Numbered from the stretch's first letter, positions 1 through 8,880 are shown. The stretch: 64,000 nt of DNA from Bacteroidia bacterium (GCA_030425425.1 JAUIAO010000020.1:1-64000), one strand, 5' to 3'. Made by a program: numbers and translations. Notes: generated by a model from the sequence alone, not told the origin.

Positions 1-2
1 GG

Positions 3-77
3 CAAATTGATCTCCTTGCGATTAACCATTTTGGTGATTTTGATAATAGCACCAAAATCGCTCATATACCTGAATAA
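3..77 (+). CDS. possible C-terminal end of an upstream gene (partial)
   Basis: Reading from base 3 gives 24 open codons ending at a TAA at 75-77, with a protein-like composition (QIDLLAINHFGDFDNS...). No domain is recognised. Another frame is also open over this short stretch, so this is only a suggestion that a gene enters the window from the left. Confidence 0.25.
   Translation, partial: QIDLLAINHFGDFDNSTKIAHIPE
28..58. repeat. hairpin ATTTTGGTG/CACCAAAAT
   Basis: A 9-bp inverted repeat (28-36 and 50-58) with a 13-base loop. It has no following T-run on either strand, so it is not a convincing terminator. It may lie inside the tail of the upstream gene. Confidence 0.4.
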
Positions 78-238
78 TCGAAGTTTTCACTCAACTTCTA
101 ATTCCCTAATGCATAATTGGGGTTTAACTATGGTCTGACTCTCTTATCTGGATCATCAGACAATTCCCCACAAGATAACCCGACCAATACTTCCCCACAA
201 ACAACGTGATAAAAGTCAATGCCACTAAGCTGGAAAAA

Positions 239-322
239 GCATGCCTGCTTTTTTGAATTGCACGCCTGCTTTTGGAAAAAGCACGCCTGTTTTTTTGAAA
301 AGCACGCCTGCTTTTTTTAACA
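239..322. repeat. four tandem copies of a 21-bp unit
   Basis: Units start at 239, 260, 281 and 302 and follow the pattern GCACGCCTGCTTTTTTGAAAA with a few substitutions. They lie in the gene-free stretch 78-503 upstream of the PadR gene. Because 21 is a multiple of three, the minus strand reads as a heptapeptide repeat (GVLFKKA-like), but that frame has no other sign of being a gene. I see nothing else in 78-503. Confidence 0.85.
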
Positions 323-503
323 CTCTGTGAGTTTCGGTGATTCCTTTGTGCCTCTTGGTGAAATGAGCAGCTCGATCAGAATGTAAATCCCAATTCCAAT
401 TTCGACAAAAACGAAAGAAATACTTCCTCCTTCGTAACCTCTTCCTTATCTTTCCGTTTTCGACAAAAGCGAAACAAATGATTTCGCACAAATATGTAGT
501 GCT

Positions 504-836
504 ATGAAAGGGGAAAACCTCGGTGAACTGGAAGAATTGATATTGCTGTCTGTGGGTATCTTATATGATGATGCGTACGGCATTGCCATCCAAAAGGAGA
601 TCAAAGAACGCTGTGCCCGCTCGCTGACGATCAGCACGGTGCATGCAGTGACCAGTCGTCTGGAGGAAAAGGGCTATCTCTCTGCTCGCTATGATGGTGC
701 TGTGCCAGAGCGTGGAGGTCGCAGGAAGCGGTTATTTCGGCTGACAGCTGCTGGTCAGGTGGCCATCGCTGAGAAGAAAAGCCAGCGGGAAGCCATGTAT
801 AGCGCCATCCCAAAAATCGCCCTGGGGAATGGATAG
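504..836 (+). CDS. PadR family transcriptional regulator
   Basis: This 110-residue protein is a compact winged-helix regulator of the PadR family. The N-terminal region (LGELEELILLSVGILYDDAY) is the typical PadR opening. It is followed by the recognition helix around residues 43-55 (TISTVHAVTSRLEEKGYL) and the wing with basic residues (ERGGRRKRLFRLT). It overlaps the downstream permease gene by 8 bp, so the two are surely co-transcribed. In Bacteroidota and Acidobacteria small PadR proteins commonly precede FtsX-type permeases and probably control them in response to a membrane or drug signal. The ligand is unknown. The family call is strong; the regulatory target is inferred from the overlap. 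Confidence 0.9.
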   Translation: MKGENLGELEELILLSVGILYDDAYGIAIQKEIKERCARSLTISTVHAVTSRLEEKGYLSARYDGAVPERGGRRKRLFRLTAAGQVAIAEKKSQREAMYSAIPKIALGNG

Positions 837-3459
837 CACTCCCAAAATATTGCAATGGACCAGCAAGCTTCTGGAAAAATGGTGCAGACCAGACTGGGTG
901 GAAGGCATCCTCGGAGATCTGGAAGAGTCCTATTTTGAAAATGCCGACCATCGTGGCAAATGGAAGGCTACTCTGATTCATTGCCTGCAAGTGATCGGGT
1001 TTTTGCGCCCGAGATTCAAGAAAAAATCACAACCCTCAAACTTTGAAGCCATGTTTAGAAATTATTTCACAGCTGCCATTCGCAACCTGAAGCGTCACAA
1101 ATTTTATGCTGCCATCAATATGCTCGGTTTGGTGATCGGGATGACAGCCGGTTTCATGATCTTGCAGTATGCCTATTTTGAGCTGACATACGATGATTTT
1201 TTTGAGAACAAAGAAAATATCTACCGCGTGCAGACCAACCGATATAACAATGGCGAGCTCACTACTCAATGGGCAGCCGGTTGTGCAGGTGTGGGACGAC
1301 ACATGCATGAAGACTTTCCAGAAGTCAAAGATTTTGTGGTGATGCACTCCAGCGGAGCATCTATCGAATATAAAAAGCGCTATTTTGAACCAAAAAGTCC
1401 GTATTACGCCAGTGCCAATTTCTTCGAGATGTTTTCGATTCCTCTGCTCCGAGGAGTTGACAGTACGGTGCTGAAAGAACCCTGGACGGTGGCAATCAGT
1501 GAGTCTTTGGCCAAAACGATTTTTGGTGATGAAGACCCAATTGGTAAAACAGTGGTGCAGAGTGATTTGAGAGATTTCATGGTGACCGGAGTATTTCAGG
1601 ACTTCCCTGAGCGTTCGCACATGGATTTTGATTTAATTTATTCTTTTGAGACCTATGTGATTTTGTCCGGTGAAGAAGCCCGAACCGCCTGGCAGTGGGA
1701 TGGTTTTTTGAATTATGTAGAATTGCACCCAGATACTGATCTGGAAGCTTTCACAGCAAAATTCCCGGATTGGATCATTCAGAGAGAGGGAGAGGAGCTG
1801 GCTAACTACAATGCCGGGATGGAATTCGTACTACAGCCTTTGACCAAAATCCACTTGATTTCGGATTATATCGCAGAGATCAAACCTACAGGGAATGAAA
1901 AGACTACTTATTTCCTGCTGATCATTGGGCTTTTCGTGCTCATCATTGCCTGGATCAATTATATCAATCTCACCACTGCGCGAGCGATGAGTCGCGCGAA
2001 GGAAGTAGGTATCAGAAAGGTGCTGGGGAGCTACCGCAGACAGTTGATTGCCCAATTTATGTTTGAGTCGCTGTTGCTCAATATCCTTGCATTTGTGCTT
2101 TCTGCCGCATTGGTGTTTTTGACTTTCCCTTATTTCAATGATTTCGTTGGGCGCTCCTCTGCATTTACCTGGCCAGATGCCAACTGGTTTTGGGCTGGTC
2201 TGGTGTTCGTTTTTGTTGCTGGGTTTATCCTCTCCGGATTCTATCCATCGTTTGTTTTGTCCAGTTTCAAACCTGTAAAAGTGCTCAAAGGTAAATTCAC
2301 AGGAAGTGCTTCGGGTAATAACCTGAGACGTGGATTAGTGACTTTCCAGTTCCTGGCATCCGTCGTGCTCATCACAGGTACGTATGTGGTTTATAAGCAA
2401 ATGAATTGGCTTCAAAATCAGGAAATTGGCGTAGATATCGAGCAGAAAATGATCATCAGCACGCCGGGTTTTGGCAGTGATTCGGTGAGGAGGATCAAGG
2501 ATAGTTATTTCAAAGATTTACTGTCCAATAATCCTGCGGTCAAGTCTTTTTCGGCTTCTTCTGAAGTGCCGGGCAGAAAAGTCGGCTGGAATGCCGGAGG
2601 AATCCGTCTGCTCACTCAGGCCGAAACAGAAAGTAATCAGTACAGGGTGATTGCCTGTGATGATCAATATGGCGAACTGTATGGTTTGGAAGTCATAGAA
2701 GGTAGAGGATTTGATAAGAGTTTTGGGTCAGAAGAATTGAATATCCTCCTCAATGAAGCTGCGCTCAATGTAATGGGATTGCCGGATCCTCAAGCTGCTA
2801 TTAATCAAAAAGTCTATTTCTGGGGAGATACTTTCAATATCGTGGGTGTGGTGAAAAACTATCGTCAGGAGTCACCCAAGAAAGCATTTGACCCACTGGT
2901 TTTCCGTTATTTCGATGCGCCTACCGGTTACTATTCTGTGAATATTAGTACTTCGAATATGCGCGATGTGGTTGCTCAACTGGAAGAAAGCTGGGACAAA
3001 GCTTTTGGCAATAAGGTCTTCGATTTCTTCTTTTTGGATGACTATTACAATAAGCAGTATGAAGCAGACATGAAATTTGGTTCCATCTTCGGAATGTTTG
3101 CTGCTCTGGCCATTTTTGTAGCCTGTTTGGGCTTGTTTGGGCTGGCATCCTTCATCACAGCTATGCGCGCCAAAGAAGTAGGCGTGCGCAAGGTTTTAGG
3201 TGCTTCAATGCGGGAACTGCTGGCATTGCTCACGTGGGATTTTGCCAAATTGGTTTTGATATCGATTGTGATCGCCTTACCACTCAGCTGGTGGCTCATG
3301 CGAAATTGGCTCGATGATTTCGAAAACAGAATTGGGCTGGGTGTAGATGTGTTCGTTATTCCGGCAGTATTGATTTTAATCATCGCTATTGGGACAGTGG
3401 CATTTCACACCTTCAAAACGGCCAGATTGAATCCGGCGGATACGCTTCATGATGAATGA
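829..3459 (+). CDS. FtsX/MacB-type ABC transporter permease with PadR-associated prefix domain
   Basis: This 876-residue membrane protein has two MacB-type periplasmic core plus FtsX modules. Residues 1-70 are a soluble prefix (IDs such as WVEGILGDLEESYFEN) typical of permeases encoded next to PadR genes. The first membrane helix is near 93-115, a large extracytoplasmic domain follows, and three helices occur near 365-480. The second half repeats the pattern, with a helix near 505-525 and three helices near 755-870. The paired segments AKEVGIRKVLGS and AKEVGVRKVLGA mark the conserved cytoplasmic loop after the FtsX helices in each half. Such proteins act as mechanotransmission-type exporters or lipoprotein/peptide transporters and need a separate ATPase, which is not encoded next to it here. 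The substrate is unknown. The start is the ATG inside the PadR gene. Confidence 0.88.
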   Translation: MDSTPKILQWTSKLLEKWCRPDWVEGILGDLEESYFENADHRGKWKATLIHCLQVIGFLRPRFKKKSQPSNFEAMFRNYFTAAIRNLKRHKFYAAINMLGLVIGMTAGFMILQYAYFELTYDDFFENKENIYRVQTNRYNNGELTTQWAAGCAGVGRHMHEDFPEVKDFVVMHSSGASIEYKKRYFEPKSPYYASANFFEMFSIPLLRGVDSTVLKEPWTVAISESLAKTIFGDEDPIGKTVVQSDLRDFMVTGVFQDFPERSHMDFDLIYSFETYVILSGEEARTAWQWDGFLNYVELHPDTDLEAFTAKFPDWIIQREGEELANYNAGMEFVLQPLTKIHLISDYIAEIKPTGNEKTTYFLLIIGLFVLIIAWINYINLTTARAMSRAKEVGIRKVLGSYRRQLIAQFMFESLLLNILAFVLSAALVFLTFPYFNDFVGRSSAFTWPDANWFWAGLVFVFVAGFILSGFYPSFVLSSFKPVKVLKGKFTGSASGNNLRRGLVTFQFLASVVLITGTYVVYKQMNWLQNQEIGVDIEQKMIISTPGFGSDSVRRIKDSYFKDLLSNNPAVKSFSASSEVPGRKVGWNAGGIRLLTQAETESNQYRVIACDDQYGELYGLEVIEGRGFDKSFGSEELNILLNEAALNVMGLPDPQAAINQKVYFWGDTFNIVGVVKNYRQESPKKAFDPLVFRYFDAPTGYYSVNISTSNMRDVVAQLEESWDKAFGNKVFDFFFLDDYYNKQYEADMKFGSIFGMFAALAIFVACLGLFGLASFITAMRAKEVGVRKVLGASMRELLALLTWDFAKLVLISIVIALPLSWWLMRNWLDDFENRIGLGVDVFVIPAVLILIIAIGTVAFHTFKTARLNPADTLHDE

Positions 3460-3567
3460 TGTTATGACTTGATAAACTACTCGATTCTTAAAAGTGGGTA
3501 GGTAAATAGCATGGTAATAAGGAATATGAGAATAGATGGTTATTTTTAGGAAACCTAACCTTACGTT

Positions 3568-5517
3568 ATGCGATCACTTCTACTCATTCTTTTAATCGTT
3601 TCCTCCATATTTTGTAATGGCCAGCAAGCTGTAATGGATAGTCTCCAGCAGTCGGTTCAGCTAAATGTGGACACTGCAAATTACAAACAGGCATTTTTGA
3701 TAAAACGGAAGATTGGAAGGATTCTGGAGGATCAACGCCTGCTGGATTCTGCAAATGCACATTACCATGGTATAATTGATTTTGTAGAGAAGTACTTTCA
3801 GGATACTGTCGCGATCAATCTTAAGGGGGATATTTACGTTGATCTGGGTTTTGTGGAAAGCGCCAGATTTGATTTTGAGCAAGCCCTTCTGTATGCAGAT
3901 ACTGCCAGAGAGCTTTATGAAAGCATCGGAGATGAATATTCAGTGGCATTGGCTCTTTCTAATATTGGAGGTTATTTGATTCAAACCGGGGATTTAGAGG
4001 GTGCCTTAGATGCTGAATTAAAGACACTGGAAATAGCCGAGACATTGACTGAGGAAGAAAAGAAAAATCAAATGATGGCTGCAGCTTACCTCACGATTTC
4101 GAAAATATATATGCAGCTGGAAGAATACGACAAGATGATTGATTTCGCCAAGAAATCTGCTGCTTTGAGTTCGGGTTATGAAAAGGCCAAGGCTGTTTTT
4201 AATGTAGGTGCTGGTTATCACCTCAAGTTTCAAAGTGATAGTGCATATTACTACACGGCAATAGCAGATAGTATTTTTATGAAAATGGGAGATCCTTTCA
4301 TGATCTATCAAACGAAGATCAACCTCACTCAGATTCTGATAGATCAGGGAAAGTATCAGGAAGCTTTAGAAGAGGCCAACTATATAGAAGATCTATCAAC
4401 TCAGTATGATGATGCGGAAGGCATGTATTTCGCTACCATATCAAAAGGAGAGATTCTATTTATGCAGAATTACCCTCAAAAAGCATTGTTACAATTCACT
4501 AGAGCACTCGAATTTGCCAATCAGCTTGATAATCCTAATCATGTAGCTGCTGTTTACAAGAATCTAAGTTTTGCCAATTCAGAAATAGGTAACTATCGAG
4601 AAGCATTTGAATATCATGAAAAGTTCCATGAGCTGGATAGTACGGTCAATGCCAGCGAGAGAATAGAAGGCATGAACGAACTAATGACCAAGTATGAAAC
4701 AGAGCAGAAAGAGCGGCGCATTGTAGAACAGGAACTGGAGTTATCAACCCAGCAATCGGAAATAAAGTCTCAGAGAATTCAGATCATCACATTGGTTTCA
4801 GGATTGATAATCGTCATTTTATTTGCATTGATATATTATAATCAGTTCAGGAATAGGCAAAAACAAGCATTGCAGGCTGCAGTCATAGATGAGCAGGAAC
4901 GAGGTTTGGAAGCTGTCTTCAATGCGACGGAGGAGGAACGTAAACGAATAGCCAAGGACCTTCACGATGGTGTTGGCCAACAGTTATCGGCACTCAAAAG
5001 AGGATTTGAAGATGTAGTAAAGCTCAATATCCCGGAAGAAGCCAAGACTAAAACATCACAACTCAAAAAATTGCTAGACGAGACTGCCGATGAGACCAGG
5101 TCTATTAGCCATCAGATGATGCCTCGTGCTTTGATGGAGCTTGGACTGGTACCGGCGATTAGTGATTCCCTGAATAAGTCATTGGGCACTGCGTCTATTG
5201 AGTTTGAGTTTGAGCATTTTAATCTGAAAGAGCGATACGACGAGCGTAAAGAGGTGGCTGTATATCGTATTTTGCAGGAACTGATCAATAATATTATCAA
5301 ACATTCAGGAGCTAAAACTGTAAACGTGCAGCTTTTCGAGAGCAATGCGCATTTGATACTGGTAGTGGAGGATGATGGTCGGTGGATTACCAATGAGCAG
5401 TCTGATGGAATAGGGATTTTGAATATTAAGAATCGTCTGAATACTTTCAAAGGCAGAGTGAATTTAGAACCTAGTTTGGAATCAGGTACCATCGCCACTA
5501 TTTCAATCCCTGTGTAA
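3568..5517 (+). CDS. TPR-containing sensor histidine kinase (HisKA_3 class)
   Basis: This 649-residue protein has a signal peptide (first about 18 residues, ending near FCNGQQ). An extracytoplasmic TPR region spans roughly 30-370, then a coiled linker, one membrane helix near 400-423, a HisKA_3 phosphoacceptor region with His466 in AKDLHDGVGQQ, and a HATPase_c domain from about 555. The N box is ELINNIIKHS. The G1 box reads DDGRWI (602-607), where the family and the paralogue at 14917-16782 have DDGSGI. A conserved glycine is therefore tryptophan, which could impair ATP binding. The second glycine box (SDGIGILNIKNR) is intact. A two-base gap separates it from the LuxR-type response regulator downstream, its obvious partner. 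The input signal is unknown. Confidence 0.9.
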   Translation: MRSLLLILLIVSSIFCNGQQAVMDSLQQSVQLNVDTANYKQAFLIKRKIGRILEDQRLLDSANAHYHGIIDFVEKYFQDTVAINLKGDIYVDLGFVESARFDFEQALLYADTARELYESIGDEYSVALALSNIGGYLIQTGDLEGALDAELKTLEIAETLTEEEKKNQMMAAAYLTISKIYMQLEEYDKMIDFAKKSAALSSGYEKAKAVFNVGAGYHLKFQSDSAYYYTAIADSIFMKMGDPFMIYQTKINLTQILIDQGKYQEALEEANYIEDLSTQYDDAEGMYFATISKGEILFMQNYPQKALLQFTRALEFANQLDNPNHVAAVYKNLSFANSEIGNYREAFEYHEKFHELDSTVNASERIEGMNELMTKYETEQKERRIVEQELELSTQQSEIKSQRIQIITLVSGLIIVILFALIYYNQFRNRQKQALQAAVIDEQERGLEAVFNATEEERKRIAKDLHDGVGQQLSALKRGFEDVVKLNIPEEAKTKTSQLKKLLDETADETRSISHQMMPRALMELGLVPAISDSLNKSLGTASIEFEFEHFNLKERYDERKEVAVYRILQELINNIIKHSGAKTVNVQLFESNAHLILVVEDDGRWITNEQSDGIGILNIKNRLNTFKGRVNLEPSLESGTIATISIPV

Positions 5518-5519
5518 AT

Positions 5520-6167
5520 ATGAATAAACCGACATTATTTATAGTTGATGATCACGATATTGTGGTGGATGGCCTGGAGAAGATTGTCCATGAAATGGAT
5601 GATGTGGATTTTGCAGGCAGAGCATCAAACGGCAAAGAGGCATTGGAGAAAATCCCAATTCTAAAACCTGATGTCGTGTTGATGGATCTTGATATGCCCG
5701 TGATGAATGGGCTGGAAGCCACCGAGAGACTGCTTAAAATCGAGCCTGATCTCAAGATAGTTATATTGACCATGCATGGAGAAAAATCAATTGTGGAGAA
5801 ATTGATGAATCTTGGCACAGTTGGGTATTTTTTGAAAAATGCTGATGCTGAAGAGTTGAAATTTGGGATTAGGCAGGTGCTCCAAGGAAAAAAATATTTT
5901 CACAGTAAGGCATTGTTTGGCTTTGTGGAGGATAAAAAGCTCACCAAAAAGGATGAGGAAATGGAGAAGCTTGCTCTCCTAACCGAGCGAGAAATTGAAG
6001 TGGTGAAAGGTGTAGCGCTTGGAAAAACCACTGCCGAGTTAGCGGAAGAGTTTCATATTTCCACCCGAACAGTGGAAACTCACAGAAAAAATATCATTGC
6101 CAAGCTTAGATTTAAGAATATCACAGAATTGGTTCGGTTTGCCATTAAATCAGGGATAATTACGTAA
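5520..6167 (+). CDS. LuxR/NarL-type response regulator
   Basis: This 215-residue protein has an N-terminal receiver domain (1-120) with acidic residues DDHD near 10-13, the phospho-acceptor Asp56 in VLMDLDMP, and a conserved lysine in FLKNAD. It ends in a LuxR-type helix-turn-helix (about 150-212) carrying LTEREIEVVKGVALGKTTAE and STRTVETHRKNI. It sits two bases after the TPR kinase gene, so the pair forms a two-component system with a DNA-binding output. It is a close paralogue of the regulator at 16783-17430. Target genes are unknown. Confidence 0.93.
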   Translation: MNKPTLFIVDDHDIVVDGLEKIVHEMDDVDFAGRASNGKEALEKIPILKPDVVLMDLDMPVMNGLEATERLLKIEPDLKIVILTMHGEKSIVEKLMNLGTVGYFLKNADAEELKFGIRQVLQGKKYFHSKALFGFVEDKKLTKKDEEMEKLALLTEREIEVVKGVALGKTTAELAEEFHISTRTVETHRKNIIAKLRFKNITELVRFAIKSGIIT

Positions 6168-6260
6168 TTCGGTAATGTAGTCGTTAAAGGTTTTTCTCAT
6201 CATAAGGCTGATTAAGTTGATGATGGCTTTAAGAGATTTCAATAAGGTTGTTGAAGAATC

Positions 6261-6707
6261 TTAATTCGCTGATTCGCCTATGTTTCCTGCAGCGAAGATA
6301 GGGTAGCGCTGTTCGTAGCTTCTAAGGTGTATTGCTATATATCCTTCGTAATTGAGCCAGTCCTGATAGGTCATAGGAGTGTCATCATCCAGCCTCGTAA
6401 TTCTGCTTAAAAACACAGGATCATCTCCATAAATATAATCGAGGTAGATAGTCATCGGCCCCAAATTGGCAGTATCTCCGTTATGAATATGCCCTATATA
6501 AATCTGCTCAGGATCAGTGTTTTCCAACTCTATTTTCAGTTCTATGGAGTTATCTGAGAGTTTGTAGATCCGAGCCTCCCCATAGATTTCACTTTTACCC
6601 TTATATGGACCGATCGGGTATGAAATAGAATCATCAGTGCGGTACGGTTCTTTTTCGCAGGAAAAGAATAGAAGGGCAAGACAAAAACACAACATGAACA
6701 ATCTCAT
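6261..6707 (-). CDS. CHRD-like lipoprotein
   Basis: The start is placed at the ATG giving MRLFMLCFCLALLFFSC, a clear lipoprotein signal with the lipidated cysteine in LFFSC. An upstream in-frame extension looks non-coding. The mature part of about 130 residues contains IYIGHIHNGD and, near the end, IAIHLRSYEQRYPIFAAGNI. These resemble the histidine-containing strands of CHRD domains, a beta-sandwich of uncertain function first described in chordin. It is a single gene facing the kinase/regulator pair and is not part of an operon. The lipoprotein call is firm; the CHRD assignment is moderate. Confidence 0.65.
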   Translation of the reverse strand: MRLFMLCFCLALLFFSCEKEPYRTDDSISYPIGPYKGKSEIYGEARIYKLSDNSIELKIELENTDPEQIYIGHIHNGDTANLGPMTIYLDYIYGDDPVFLSRITRLDDDTPMTYQDWLNYEGYIAIHLRSYEQRYPIFAAGNIGESAN

Positions 6708-6837
6708 GCGTATGAAAATGCTTGTTGAACTGAATTGTTTTGATATTAGGCAGATATTGTTCAATACAAACCACAAATATAAATGAGTCCAAAACTTGCA
6801 GGTCATGGAAAGATATTATTTTAAATTACTAGTGTCC

Positions 6838-6977
6838 GAGAAAAGATTTTTCGAAATCAAGATTTGCCTTAAAATCACCCTTTATGTTCCCTGAAGGGAA
6901 GTACTCTGCAACTCCCTTTAGGGTTGGGACGGTCCGCCGCTGCGGTAGTTTTGACGGAGCGTGAAAAATCTTTTCTC
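6838..6977. mobile_element. short palindromic element E1 (140 bp)
   Basis: A perfect 15-bp terminal inverted repeat (GAGAAAAGATTTTTC at 6838-6852, complement at 6963-6977) encloses about 110 bp with two smaller palindromes, TTCCCTGAAGGGAA at 6887-6900 and CCCTTTAGGG near 6913. The interior resembles, in reverse orientation, the interior of the element at 30131-30251. It has no coding capacity, so it is best described as a MITE-like repeat. No clear target duplication is visible. It accounts for most of the gene-free stretch 6708-7177. Confidence 0.65.
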
Positions 6978-7177
6978 ATTTAATTTAAATGGGCTTTTTA
7001 TAGTCTGTTAAAATTTAGTCGGATGACAGTAATTTTAAATGAATGTTTATTGATTAGAAAGATTACCCTTGTATGGATTGATAAGTTAAAACATTGAAAT
7101 TTCATGGAGAACTCACGTGAACAATGTCCTCACACTTTAAGAACTGTTATATATCTTTAGATAAATTAATATGTCCT

Positions 7178-7402
7178 ATGAATGTAGCAGAATTAAAGAC
7201 CCATTTACATCAAGAAATAGAAAGCATAAACAATCTGGAGCAATTGGAGGAAATACTTGCGATGCTAAATGTTCCGAAAGTTCGATTTGAAAAGATGTCA
7301 TTAGAGGAATACGCTGAGGCAATTGATGAAGCTAGAAAACAGATTAAGCAGGGACAATTTACTAGTGTTGAAGATCTGGAAAAGGAATCAGAGAGTTGGT
7401 GA
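7178..7402 (+). CDS. antitoxin-like addiction module component
   Basis: This 74-residue acidic helical protein (MNVAELKTHLHQEIESINN...) has the look of the small antitoxins encoded before RelE/ParE toxins in Bacteroidota: an N-terminal helical region and a C-terminal segment SLEEYAEAIDEARKQIKQG with an ISSEDLEKE-like tail. I chose the internal ATG at 7178 because family members begin with MxVxELK. An upstream ATG at 7124 would add 18 atypical residues. Its stop overlaps a GTG that opens the remains of a ParE-like toxin. The toxin is broken, so this antitoxin is now probably an orphan. Confidence 0.7.
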   Translation: MNVAELKTHLHQEIESINNLEQLEEILAMLNVPKVRFEKMSLEEYAEAIDEARKQIKQGQFTSVEDLEKESESW

Positions 7403-7665
7403 AAGAGAGAAATGTGATTTGGTCTGAAACCGCGAAAAATTCACTTAAAAAGCACTTTGATTATATCAAGAAAGATTCGGTTACAGCTGCGAAAAGGGTT
7501 AAAGTTCTTTCCCGAGAAATATCAGCTTGATGAATATTATCCAAACAACCCCGGGAATATCAGGCGGTATTTTAGATGGAGTTATCGAATCTTTATTAGG
7601 TAAATAACAACACCATAGATGTTTTAAATGTTATCCATACCAGCCAGGAACCTGTAAATGAATAA
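7399..7665 (+). pseudogene. decayed ParE/RelE-type toxin
   Basis: A GTG at 7399 overlaps the antitoxin stop. The first frame reads VKERNVIWSETAKNSLKKHF, the usual ParE opening, but stops after 45 codons at 7534-7536. The typical central block FPEKYQLDEYYPNNPGNIRR appears in a second frame from about 7510, ending RWSYRIFIR then stop. The C-terminal block VLNVIHTSQEPV follows in a third frame to 7665. About ten residues that normally precede FPEKYQ are missing. An internal deletion and at least one further frameshift have therefore inactivated the toxin. Confidence 0.8.
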
Positions 7666-7669
7666 CAAA

Positions 7670-8794
7670 TCACGCCACCTTCTTGTAATTCCAAACGGCC
7701 AGACTATTGATCACAAAAGCGTAGCTGGCAATTACCAGAAATTGTGACCTAATATCCCAGAAACCAGCCCCTTTGAGCATGACCAGGCGAACTACTTCTA
7801 TGAAGTACCTTACAGGATTGAATAAAGTAATGGTTTGAGCCCATTGCGGCATATTTTCGATAGCTGTGAAGAGGCCACCCATCAGTAGGAAAATTACCAG
7901 AAAAAACCAGCTGATAAACATAGCCTGCTGCTGGGTTTCTGTAAAGGTAGAAATGAACATTCCTAATCCAAGTACCATCACGATGTAGATTGAGGCAAAA
8001 GTGTAAAGAACCATCAAACTGCCCTCTGAGGTAATCCCGAAAACTATCCTCGCCACAATCAACCCGATCGTAAATTCAAATAATCCAATAACCCAAAGAG
8101 GAAGGAGCTTACCAATAATGAATTGGTGTTTTTTGATAGGAGTAACGTTGAGCTGCTCGATGGTACCCACTTCACGCTCCCGGACGATGTTCATAGCCGA
8201 AATGAATGCTCCGATCATCGTTACCAGCATCACCAGAATGCCCGGAACCATGAAGGTTTTGTAATTCAGACTTTCGTTGAACCAGAAGGAATAGGTGGTA
8301 TTGATTTGCTGGAATTTTACGGGCTCAAACTTGAGCCGGGATAGATATTCAGTTCTTAATTCCTGGGCCAGATCCTGTACAATTTGATTGGCGTAAAAAG
8401 TGCCCAAACCAGCCTTAGAGCCATCAATGGCGTTGACATTTAGCTGAATGCTGCTTCTGCTTTCGCGAATGAGGTCTCTTTCAAAATCAGCTGGAATCTC
8501 AAAAACCAAATCAGTCACTCCATCTTCCAAGGCCAGATTAGCATCTTCCGTGTTCATAGAAGTACCAGAGAGGATGAAATAGCCAGATGCATCCAATTTG
8601 TTGCGCAGAAGTCGGCTGGCCTCAGATTGATCCTTGTCTATCCAGTAATATTTTAAGTTCCGTATCTCAAAATCCGCAGCAAATGACAAAACCATGAGCT
8701 GGATAACTGGCATCACAAAAATGATCGGCAGCATGCCTTTGTTGCGGAAGACCTGCAAAAACTCTTTTCTAACTAAAAACAGGATAGTTCTCAT
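7670..8794 (-). CDS. ABC-2 type transporter permease (YbhR-like)
   Basis: This 374-residue protein has one N-terminal membrane helix (about 20-40), a large extracytoplasmic domain to about residue 170, and five clustered helices at the C-terminus. This is the ABC2_membrane_3 layout of drug/lipid exporters. The conserved segment NIVREREVGTIEQLNVTP precedes the second helix. It is the last gene of a minus-strand operon with TetR, TolC, HlyD, two ATPases and a second permease, so it should form a heterodimeric inner-membrane channel with the protein at 8881-9987. This gene order matches E. coli ybhGFSR plus a TolC. The substrate is unknown. Confidence 0.9.
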   Translation of the reverse strand: MRTILFLVRKEFLQVFRNKGMLPIIFVMPVIQLMVLSFAADFEIRNLKYYWIDKDQSEASRLLRNKLDASGYFILSGTSMNTEDANLALEDGVTDLVFEIPADFERDLIRESRSSIQLNVNAIDGSKAGLGTFYANQIVQDLAQELRTEYLSRLKFEPVKFQQINTTYSFWFNESLNYKTFMVPGILVMLVTMIGAFISAMNIVREREVGTIEQLNVTPIKKHQFIIGKLLPLWVIGLFEFTIGLIVARIVFGITSEGSLMVLYTFASIYIVMVLGLGMFISTFTETQQQAMFISWFFLVIFLLMGGLFTAIENMPQWAQTITLFNPVRYFIEVVRLVMLKGAGFWDIRSQFLVIASYAFVINSLAVWNYKKVA

Positions 8795-8880
8795 TGGTTA
8801 ATTCTTTGTGATTCAGGAGGATAATTGGTTTTTGAATTCATATCGTTGTGTTGCTTCTCTAGTATTAACAGACGCTCCCG

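Noticed and set aside
225-491. Open frame on the minus strand with heptad repeats over the 21-bp repeat
   Set aside because: The composition is not protein-like outside the repeat, no start signals are seen, and the frame exists because the unit length is a multiple of three.
5371-5400. Compensated frameshift explaining DDGRWI in the first kinase
   Set aside because: The aligned segments have equal length in both paralogues, so point substitutions explain the change as well; only resequencing could decide.
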